11,355 bases of DNA from Deltaproteobacteria bacterium UBA2385 (GTDB taxonomy: Bacteria > Myxococcota_A > UBA796 > UBA2385), in assembly GCA_002343455.1 (NCBI GenBank), contig DDSR01000006.1:4462-15816 (forward strand), written 5' to 3'. Positions 1 to 4,603 of this stretch are shown here, piece by piece; position 1 is the first letter of the stretch, and each line of letters begins with the position of its first letter. The notes under the pieces are model-generated. The model worked only from the letters and a program-made list of their open reading frames with translations, was not told where the DNA came from and searched no databases. A program made the translations under genes and the position numbers.

Positions 1-642
1 GGCCGCACCGGCCGCGCCGGGCGCGAGGGCGTGGCGATCTCGCTGGCCGAGCCGCGCGAGCGACGGCTGCTGAACATGATCGAGGCCCGCACGGGCGTCC
101 GCCTGGAGCTGCAGGCGGTGCCGACGGTGGCCAACCTGCGCGAGCGCCGGCTGGACCTGATCCGCGCCCAGGTGCGCGAGTCGGCCCTCTCCGGGGACCT
201 GGAGCCCTACCAGCGGGTCGTGAACTCCCTGATGGCCGACCTGGAGATCTCCGAGATCGCCGCCGCCGCCGTCAAGGCCCTGGCCGAGGCGCTCAGCCCC
301 GAGGGCGAGGAGGACGAGCCCGAGATCCCGCAGATGGCCGCCCAGCCCCGGGCCGAGCAGCGCTCCGCCCCTCCCCCCGACCGCAAGCCCCGCGTGACCA
401 GCACCGGCTGGACCCGCGTCTTCATCGGCGCCGGCCGCCTGATGGGGATCCGCCCCGGCGACCTCTTCGGCGCGATCGTCGGCGAGGCCGGCGTGCCCAA
501 GGGCGCGGTCGGGGCGATCCAGATCACCGATCGTTTCGCCCTGGTCGACGTCTCGGAAGAGCAGTGCGACCGCGTCATCCAAGCCCTGCGCGGCACCCGC
601 CTGCGCGGCCAGAAGCCCGTCATCCGCCGCGACCGCGACTGA
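1..642 (+). CDS. DEAD-box ATP-dependent RNA helicase, C-terminal part (5' end outside window), with DbpA-type RNA-binding tail
   Basis: The reading frame is open from the first base, so the gene begins before the window; 213 residues are visible. It opens with GRTGRAGREG, the end of helicase motif VI (HRxGRxGRxG) of the second RecA-like domain, which contacts ATP and RNA. The rest of that domain follows to about residue 95, then an acidic Pro/Ala-rich linker (about 96-137). From about residue 140 (VFIGAGRLMGIRPGDLFGAI) comes a compact domain of the DbpA/CsdA C-terminal RNA-binding type, which in DbpA targets 23S rRNA. The protein is therefore probably a cytoplasmic RNA helicase used in ribosome assembly or RNA remodelling. 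The next gene, a YhbY homologue 12 bases downstream on the same strand, fits ribosome assembly. Which paralogue it is (DbpA, CsdA/DeaD or another) cannot be told without the missing N-terminus. Confidence 0.9.
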   Translation, partial: GRTGRAGREGVAISLAEPRERRLLNMIEARTGVRLELQAVPTVANLRERRLDLIRAQVRESALSGDLEPYQRVVNSLMADLEISEIAAAAVKALAEALSPEGEEDEPEIPQMAAQPRAEQRSAPPPDRKPRVTSTGWTRVFIGAGRLMGIRPGDLFGAIVGEAGVPKGAVGAIQITDRFALVDVSEEQCDRVIQALRGTRLRGQKPVIRRDRD

Positions 643-654
643 GCAGCACCCACC

Positions 655-987
655 ATGGCCCTCACCTCCGCCCAACGCCGCCACCTGCGCGGCCTCGCCC
701 ACCCCCTCAAGCCCGCCGTCCTGGTCGGCGGCGCCCGCTACACCGAGGCGCTGCTGGCCGAGGTCGACCGGGCCCTGAAGGACCACGAGCTGATCAAGCT
801 GAAGCTGCTGGACGGCGACAAGGAGGAGATGGCCGCGGGCCGCCTGCTCTTCGCCGAGCGCCTGCAGGCCGAGTGGGTGCAGTCGATCGGCCACACCCTG
901 GTGTTGTTCCGGCGCAACCCGACCCGGCCCAAGCTGGACCCCTTGCCCGGCGAGGATTTCCCTCGCGGGAAGAAGGCCGGCGGGTGA
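655..987 (+). CDS. yhbY: YhbY-family (CRM domain) RNA-binding protein, ribosome assembly factor
   Basis: This 110-residue protein is a single CRS1/YhbY (CRM) domain, the usual size for the family. Visible signatures are LTSAQRRHLRGLAHPLKPAV near the start, a Gly-containing turn (VGGARYT) where the family has its GxxG-type loop, the strongly conserved HELIKLKL at about residues 43-50, and a C-terminal IGHTLVLFRRNP strand. Family members bind RNA and associate with pre-50S ribosomal particles in the cytoplasm. The tail from about residue 96 is charged and probably disordered. The ATG at 655 lies 12 bases after the helicase stop with only a weak GAG-type Shine-Dalgarno, so translational coupling is likely. 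Its stop codon overlaps the start of the next gene. The helicase neighbour supports a role in ribosome biogenesis. Confidence 0.9.
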   Translation: MALTSAQRRHLRGLAHPLKPAVLVGGARYTEALLAEVDRALKDHELIKLKLLDGDKEEMAAGRLLFAERLQAEWVQSIGHTLVLFRRNPTRPKLDPLPGEDFPRGKKAGG

Positions 988-1256
988 GGGCGCTCCCCCT
1001 CCCCCTCCTCCTGCTGCTGGTGGCGACGGCCTGCGGCGACACCGAGCGCGGCCCGGAGTGCGGCAAGGTGATCTGCACGGCCGAGGAGTACTGCTTGAAC
1101 GTGGTGGGCGGCCGCCCGGACACCGGCGAGGACCTGCCGGTCTGCACGGCGGCCCCGGCCTCCTGCACAGACGGCCCCAGCTGCGACTGCCTGAGCGAGT
1201 GCACCAGCTGCGAGGAGACCAGCAGCGGCGTCTACTGCGAGATCCTGCTGCCCTGA
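984..1256 (+). CDS. Small cysteine-rich lipoprotein (hypothetical)
   Basis: This 90-residue protein starts at a GTG that overlaps the YhbY stop in the four bases GTGA (984-987), so it is probably translationally coupled. Residues 1-16 form a lipoprotein signal peptide (an Arg, then a run of Leu) ending in the lipobox ATAC with Cys17. The mature part has ten more Cys residues (26, 31, 37, 54, 61, 67, 69, 73, 76, 85). An even number is compatible with up to five disulfides in the periplasm or on the outer membrane. The clusters CDC (67-69) and CxxC (73-76) recall Cys-rich surface lipoproteins common in Myxococcota, but I recognise no family. Its position behind two RNA-binding proteins says little about function. 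An in-frame opening extends further upstream to 564 but lies antiparallel to nothing useful and overlaps real genes, so I chose the GTG that gives a clean signal peptide. Confidence 0.75.
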   Translation: MRALPLPLLLLLVATACGDTERGPECGKVICTAEEYCLNVVGGRPDTGEDLPVCTAAPASCTDGPSCDCLSECTSCEETSSGVYCEILLP

Positions 1257-1270
1257 GCGGGGAGGCCGGC

Positions 1271-2218
1271 TCAGAGCCCCCCGGTCGAGCACCGCTCCAG
1301 CTCACAGGGCGGGCCCGAGGCGCTCTCGATCTGGACGGTGGCGTGCTTCACGCCGTGCTCGTCGGCCAGCAGCTGCAGCGCGCTGCGGCGCAGCTCGTGG
1401 GGATCGAGGCCGGGGGCGGAGACGAGGTGGACGCTGAGGATGGCGCTGCGGCCGTCGAGCGTCCAGACGTGCAGATCGTGGACGGACTCGACCCCGTCGA
1501 GCGCAGCGAGCTGCTGGCGGAGGGGCTCCACCCGGAGGCCGCGGGGCGGGAACTGGAGGAGGATGGCGGCGGTGTCGCGCAGCAGGCCCCAGGTGCCCCA
1601 GAGGACGAGGCCGGCGATGAAGAGGCTGACGATCGGGTCGGCGCCGTTGTAGCCGTACATCAGCAGCACGGCGGCGACCATGGCCCCCAGCGAGCCGAGC
1701 GCGTCGGCCAGCATATGGGCCAGCGCGGCGCGGATGTTGAGGTTGCCGCGGTCGGCGCGGGCCAGCATCCAGGCGCTGCCCAGGTTGATGGCGAGGCCGA
1801 TGGCCCCGACGATCAGCACCAGGCCTCCCTCGACCGGAGGAGGGCCCTCGCGCAGCCGGCTGATGGCCTCCCAGCCGATGTAGGCGCAAGCAGCCAGGAG
1901 GGTCAGCGCGTTGACGAAGCCGCCGACGACCTCCACCCGGCGCAGCCCGAAGGTGCGGGAGGGCAGCGTCGGGCGGGAGGCCAGCAGCGTGGCGCCCAGG
2001 GCCAGAGCCAGGGCGCCGACGTCGCTGAGCATGTGGGCGGCGTCGGAGAGCAGGGCGAGCGAGCCGGTATACAGCCCGATCGCCCCCTCGATCACCAGGA
2101 AGGCGCCGTTGAGCACCAGCGAGACCAGCAGGGCCCGCGCCGCGCTGGGCGGGCCCCCTCCGTGCGGGTGCGCATGGGCATGACTGTGCCCATGCGCGTG
2201 GCTGTGCTCGTGGCTCAT
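1271..2218 (-). CDS. Cation diffusion facilitator (CDF) family metal efflux transporter, CzcD-like
   Basis: This 315-residue protein has the full CDF plan: a His-rich N-terminus, six membrane segments (about 29-49, 54-80, 95-120, 131-153, 165-190, 195-215) and a cytoplasmic C-terminal domain (about 225-315). The metal site is visible as HxxxD in segment 2 (H62, D66 within SDAAHMLSDVG) and HxxxD in segment 5 (H168, D172 within HMLADALGS), the pattern of Zn-preferring members. The C-terminal domain contains the typical HDLHVWTLDG strand. Such proteins export Zn2+ or similar divalent ions from the cytoplasm in exchange for protons. The start at ATG 2218 is supported by GAGG four bases upstream. 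His occupies every odd position from 3 to 19, a likely metal-sensing or loading tail. The gene lies 28 bases behind a lipoprotein gene on the same strand and is probably co-transcribed with it. The exact metal cannot be read from the sequence. Confidence 0.95.
   Translation of the reverse strand: MSHEHSHAHGHSHAHAHPHGGGPPSAARALLVSLVLNGAFLVIEGAIGLYTGSLALLSDAAHMLSDVGALALALGATLLASRPTLPSRTFGLRRVEVVGGFVNALTLLAACAYIGWEAISRLREGPPPVEGGLVLIVGAIGLAINLGSAWMLARADRGNLNIRAALAHMLADALGSLGAMVAAVLLMYGYNGADPIVSLFIAGLVLWGTWGLLRDTAAILLQFPPRGLRVEPLRQQLAALDGVESVHDLHVWTLDGRSAILSVHLVSAPGLDPHELRRSALQLLADEHGVKHATVQIESASGPPCELERCSTGGL
2170..2197 (-). promoter_or_regulatory. Perfect 11-bp inverted repeat inside the 5' coding end of the CDF gene
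   Basis: Positions 2170-2180 (gcgcatgggca) are the exact reverse complement of 2187-2197, with a six-base loop. In the CDF mRNA this would form a stable hairpin beginning about 21 bases after the start codon. It could affect early elongation or mRNA stability. It could also simply arise from near-repetitive His-Ala-His-Gly-His-Ser codons that happen to mirror each other. No regulatory role is shown. Confidence 0.4.
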
Positions 2219-2229
2219 CCCGCCTCGGG

Positions 2230-2245
2230 CGGCGCTACAGCGCCG
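2230..2245 (-). promoter_or_regulatory. Intercistronic hairpin between lipoprotein gene and CDF gene
   Basis: The seven bases at 2230-2236 (cggcgct) are the reverse complement of 2239-2245. In minus-strand RNA this forms a 6-bp GC-rich stem with a UGUA loop, one base after the lipoprotein stop codon and just before the GAGG of the CDF gene. There is no U-tract, so it is not a standard terminator. A role in mRNA processing or in tuning CDF translation is possible. Confidence 0.45.
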
Positions 2246-2246
2246 A

Positions 2247-2810
2247 CTACTCGGTCTTCTTCGGCGGGACCTTCGCGGTGTTGAAGCTGCCCGAGTACTG
2301 GTACTCGGTGCCTTCCAGGTTGATGCGGCCGACGAAGGTGCCGTCCAGGCGCTCCTTCTCGTCCAGACCGCCCAGCCAGACGTTCTCGATCACGGTCTCC
2401 TTGGTGAACATCACCCGGACCGGACCGGTGCCCTGACCGTCCTCTTCGATGGCGCCGTTGATCACGCCGGAGATGGGATCCGGCCAGTCGGCGGCCAGGG
2501 CCTCGTTGAAACGGCAGGAGCTGGTGCCACGGATCGGCTGGTCGGCGTTGACGATGAGCTGGATGATGGCGGTGCCGACGCAGGCGTCGACCAGGTCGCC
2601 CTCGGGCTCGATCAGGCGCAGGTTGAACTGGCCACGGTACTGGCCGTCGCGAGCGTCGGGCTCGACCGCGCCGCCGTCGCCGCCGCCATCCGCGCCGCCG
2701 TCACCGGCGTTGCCGCTGTCGTCGCCCTTGTCCCCGCAGCCGACGAAGAGCGCGGAGCCGAGGGTGAGCAAGGGAAGGGAGAGTCCGAAGAAGGTCCGGG
2801 AGAGAGTCAT
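2247..2810 (-). CDS. Lipoprotein with Asp/Gly-rich linker and beta-rich domain (hypothetical)
   Basis: The protein is 187 residues long. Residues 1-24 are a signal peptide (Arg5, then a hydrophobic core) ending in the lipobox FVGC with lipidated Cys25. Residues 26-52 form a low-complexity Asp/Gly linker, a tether often seen in Myxococcota surface lipoproteins. From about residue 56 comes a beta-rich domain opening YRGQFNLRL, with Cys77 and Cys99 as a likely disulfide pair and several short strand-turn repeats (SGVINGAIEEDG, DGTFVGRINLEG). Repeated G-x-F/I-x-G turns suggest a small beta-barrel or sandwich. ATG 2810 is supported by GAGG at 2817-2820, six bases upstream. The CDF metal exporter follows 28 bases downstream on the same strand, so the two are probably an operon, but nothing in the sequence shows metal binding. 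Function is unknown. Confidence 0.85.
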   Translation of the reverse strand: MTLSRTFFGLSLPLLTLGSALFVGCGDKGDDSGNAGDGGADGGGDGGAVEPDARDGQYRGQFNLRLIEPEGDLVDACVGTAIIQLIVNADQPIRGTSSCRFNEALAADWPDPISGVINGAIEEDGQGTGPVRVMFTKETVIENVWLGGLDEKERLDGTFVGRINLEGTEYQYSGSFNTAKVPPKKTE

Positions 2811-2889
2811 TGGTGTCCTCGTTGAAGTTGAGCGGGTCGAACCCGACTGCCATGGTAGACGGGGCCGCTGCTAACCTGCCCCCGGCGTA

Positions 2890-2911
2890 CAGGCTTCCTG
2901 ACGCAAGCCTG
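2890..2911. repeat. Inverted repeat, 7-bp arms with 8-base spacer
   Basis: The arm caggctt at 2890-2896 is the exact reverse complement of aagcctg at 2905-2911. It lies in the middle of the divergent promoter region, about 65 bases before the plus-strand lipoprotein start and 80 bases before the minus-strand one. This position suits a regulator binding site or a leader hairpin. No known operator consensus was recognised. Confidence 0.45.
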
Positions 2912-2926
2912 ACCATCGCCCCGGCG

Positions 2927-2960
2927 CAGCCTCTCCCTCCCCGCAGCCTCTCCCTCCCCG
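2927..2960. repeat. Perfect tandem duplication of a 17-base pyrimidine-rich unit
   Basis: The unit cagcctctccctccccg occurs at 2927-2943 and again, identical, at 2944-2960, just upstream of the lipoprotein start at 2977. The plus strand here is almost pure pyrimidine and carries no Shine-Dalgarno. The duplication looks recent because the two copies are identical. Confidence 0.9.
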
Positions 2961-2976
2961 CCATCCCGGACCCGAC

Positions 2977-3441
2977 ATGCTGATCCTCCTCCTCTCCCTG
3001 GCCTGCGGGCCGCGCCCCTGCGACGTCGGCGACCTCGCCAGCGGCAGCCTCCTGGCCACGGTCGACGGGCTGAGCTGGTCGGCGACCGGGGCCAGCTGGT
3101 CCGAGAGCGGCGACGGGGTGCAGATCATCACCGCCGACGAGGGCGGCTGGCGCCTGACCCTGGTGGCCCAGCTCACGGCCGATGGCGAGGCGGTGCTGGG
3201 CGCGCTCGAGGACGGCAAGGAGGTCGAGGTCCCGATGGGCTCCGGCAGCTTCGCGGCCCTCTACCCCAGCGGCGAGAGCATCTCCTACGCCGCCAAGGAG
3301 GCCGAGGACGGCCAGGTCCGGCTGCGACGCGAGGGCGACGAGCTGCAGGCTTGCTTCGAATTCACAGCGACGGCCGCCGACGAGAGCATCGCCACGCTCG
3401 ACGGGGGCACGCTGCGAGCGGCCTGCGTCGGCTGCCCGTAG
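2977..3441 (+). CDS. Small lipoprotein, possible DUF6252-like beta domain (hypothetical)
   Basis: The protein is 154 residues long. The ATG at 2977 is the only usable start: an in-frame TGA lies upstream at 2899-2901 with no ATG or GTG in between. The signal peptide is very short, MLILLLSLAC, with the lipobox Cys at position 10 and no positively charged n-region, which is unusual. The mature part is a beta-rich domain: an opening strand SLLATVDGLSWSATGASW, alternating strands with Asp/Gly turns, and a late CFEFTATA strand. The order 'VDG-x-W, paired strands, GSF..LY, F-x-F-T-A' reminds me of DUF6252-type lipoproteins, but this is pattern memory only. Five Cys residues are present, including a C-terminal CVGCP. 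No Shine-Dalgarno is seen. It stands alone between a divergent gene and a desaturase gene with its own likely promoter. Function is unknown. Confidence 0.75.
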   Translation: MLILLLSLACGPRPCDVGDLASGSLLATVDGLSWSATGASWSESGDGVQIITADEGGWRLTLVAQLTADGEAVLGALEDGKEVEVPMGSGSFAALYPSGESISYAAKEAEDGQVRLRREGDELQACFEFTATAADESIATLDGGTLRAACVGCP

Positions 3442-3446
3442 GCACC

Positions 3447-3475
3447 TTGGGCATCGTTCCACAACGCGATACACT
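3447..3475 (+). promoter_or_regulatory. Candidate sigma-70-type promoter for the desaturase operon
   Basis: TTGGGC at 3447-3452 and TACACT at 3470-3475 are separated by 17 bases, the ideal spacing. They match TTGACA in three of six positions and TATAAT in four of six. The pair lies just after the stop codon of the preceding lipoprotein gene and 45 bases before the desaturase ATG. This supports separate transcription of the desaturase unit, but the match is modest. Confidence 0.4.
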
Positions 3476-3488
3476 GGGCGGCCAGCAC

Positions 3489-3503
3489 CGGCCCCAGGGG
3501 CCG
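3489..3503 (+). promoter_or_regulatory. Perfect 15-base palindrome in the desaturase leader
   Basis: The arms cggcccc (3489-3495) and ggggccg (3497-3503) are perfectly complementary around a single A at 3496. The palindrome lies 16 bases upstream of the desaturase ATG and next to its GGAG ribosome-binding site (3509-3512). It could be an operator for a regulator or a leader hairpin that limits ribosome access. There is no T-tract, so it is not a terminator of the upstream gene. Confidence 0.4.
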
Positions 3504-3519
3504 TCTCCGGAGCGAGTCG

Positions 3520-4566
3520 ATGTCCGCAATCCCCGCCGACACCTCCCCCGATCTGCTCGCCAGTGAGCCCCCCGCCTCCTCGGGCCCGCGCGGTGGGGCC
3601 GACCTGATCCGGGCGACCCGCCCCTTCGCCGAAGAGCGCCCCCTGCGCACCTGGTTCGAGCTGCTCTTCACCTCGGCCCTGACCGCGGGCACCTGGACGG
3701 CCGCCTTCGCCGCGCCCTGGCTGGGCCTGCGCCTGGTCGCCTCGCTGATCACCGCCCTGCTGATCGTCCGGCTCTTCATCATCTACCACGACGCCATGCA
3801 CGGGGCGGTCTTCCGCCAGTCCCGCCTGGGGCACGCGGCCATGTGGGTCATCGGCCTGCTGACCCTCTCCCCGCCGCCGGTCTGGCGCGAGACCCACGAC
3901 TACCACCACAAGAACAACTGCAAGCTGCCCGGCACGGCCATCGGCAGCTACCCGATCGTCACGACCCGGATGTGGCGGCGGATGAGCCCGGCAGAGCGCC
4001 GGACCTACACCATCGCCCGCCACCCGCTCTTCATGGCGGCCGGCTACTTCACCATCTTCAGCGCCGGCATGTGCCTGGGCTCCTTCGCCCGCAACCCGAA
4101 GATGCACTGGGCCGGCCCGGTCGCCCTGCTGCTGCACGCGGCCGCCTTCACCTTGGTCTTCTTCACGCTGGGCTGGCAGGCGACGGTGCTCAGCGCCTGG
4201 CTGCCGCTGGGCGTCAGCTTCGCGCTGGGCAGCTACCTCTTCTACGCCCAGCACAACTACCCCGACGTGGTCATCGCCGACCGGCAGCGCTGGAACTACC
4301 ACGACGCCGCCCTCTCCTCCTCCAGCATGTTCGAGATGTCGCCGCTGATGCACTGGTTCACCGGCAACATCGGCTACCACCACATCCACCACCTCAACCA
4401 CCGGATCCCCTTCTACAACCTGCCCGAAGCGATGCGCGCGATCCCCGAGCTCCAGTCCCCCGGCCGCACCTCCTGGCACCCCCGGGATGTGGCGGCCTGC
4501 TTTCGGCTGAAGCTCTGGGACCCCTCCAAGGGCCGGATGGTGGGCTTCCAGGACGCGCGGGTCTGA
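3520..4566 (+). CDS. Membrane fatty acid desaturase (three-His-box di-iron family)
   Basis: This 348-residue integral membrane protein carries all three His boxes of membrane acyl desaturases: HDAMH (H90, H94), HDYHH (H126, H129, H130) and HHIHH (H287, H290, H291, within GYHHIHHLNHRIPF). These residues bind the di-iron centre. A further conserved-looking His is in AQHNYPDV (H245). Hydrophobic segments lie at about 48-90, 105-120, 172-190 and 198-242, so the His boxes face the cytoplasm. Residues 1-35 are a polar N-terminal extension. The reaction would be O2-dependent insertion of a double bond into a fatty acyl chain or similar lipid, needing an electron donor not encoded here. The start at 3520 has GGAG seven bases upstream. 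A GMC oxidoreductase and a YceI-like protein follow on the same strand, suggesting a lipid-modifying pathway. Substrate and bond position cannot be read from the sequence. Confidence 0.93.
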   Translation: MSAIPADTSPDLLASEPPASSGPRGGADLIRATRPFAEERPLRTWFELLFTSALTAGTWTAAFAAPWLGLRLVASLITALLIVRLFIIYHDAMHGAVFRQSRLGHAAMWVIGLLTLSPPPVWRETHDYHHKNNCKLPGTAIGSYPIVTTRMWRRMSPAERRTYTIARHPLFMAAGYFTIFSAGMCLGSFARNPKMHWAGPVALLLHAAAFTLVFFTLGWQATVLSAWLPLGVSFALGSYLFYAQHNYPDVVIADRQRWNYHDAALSSSSMFEMSPLMHWFTGNIGYHHIHHLNHRIPFYNLPEAMRAIPELQSPGRTSWHPRDVAACFRLKLWDPSKGRMVGFQDARV

Positions 4567-4591
4567 GCCCGCCGGGCGCACCGCCGCCCGC

Positions 4592-4597
4592 AAGGAG
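4592..4597 (+). promoter_or_regulatory. Strong Shine-Dalgarno AAGGAG for the GMC oxidoreductase
   Basis: AAGGAG lies six bases before the ATG at 4604 and fixes that start. The start codon sits inside a perfect 14-base palindrome, accggcatgccggt (4598-4611), which could fold over the initiation site but may be coincidence. Confidence 0.8.
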
Positions 4598-4603
4598 ACC
4601 GGC

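Larger units (their letters stand above)
2811..2976. promoter_or_regulatory. Divergent intergenic region with inverted repeats, promoter region for both flanking lipoprotein genes
   Basis: The two flanking genes diverge here, so both promoters should lie within these 166 bases. I see no convincing -35/-10 pair for either. Visible structure is a 5-bp inverted repeat cgggt-cga-acccg (2833-2845), a 7-bp inverted repeat caggctt-N8-aagcctg (2890-2911) and a tandem 17-base duplication (2927-2960). The inverted repeats are candidate operators or RNA hairpins. Confidence 0.5.

Noticed and set aside
1058..2284. Open frame of 408 codons on the plus strand opposite the CDF gene
   Set aside because: The minus strand encodes a full CDF transporter with all metal ligands; the plus-strand product is low complexity.
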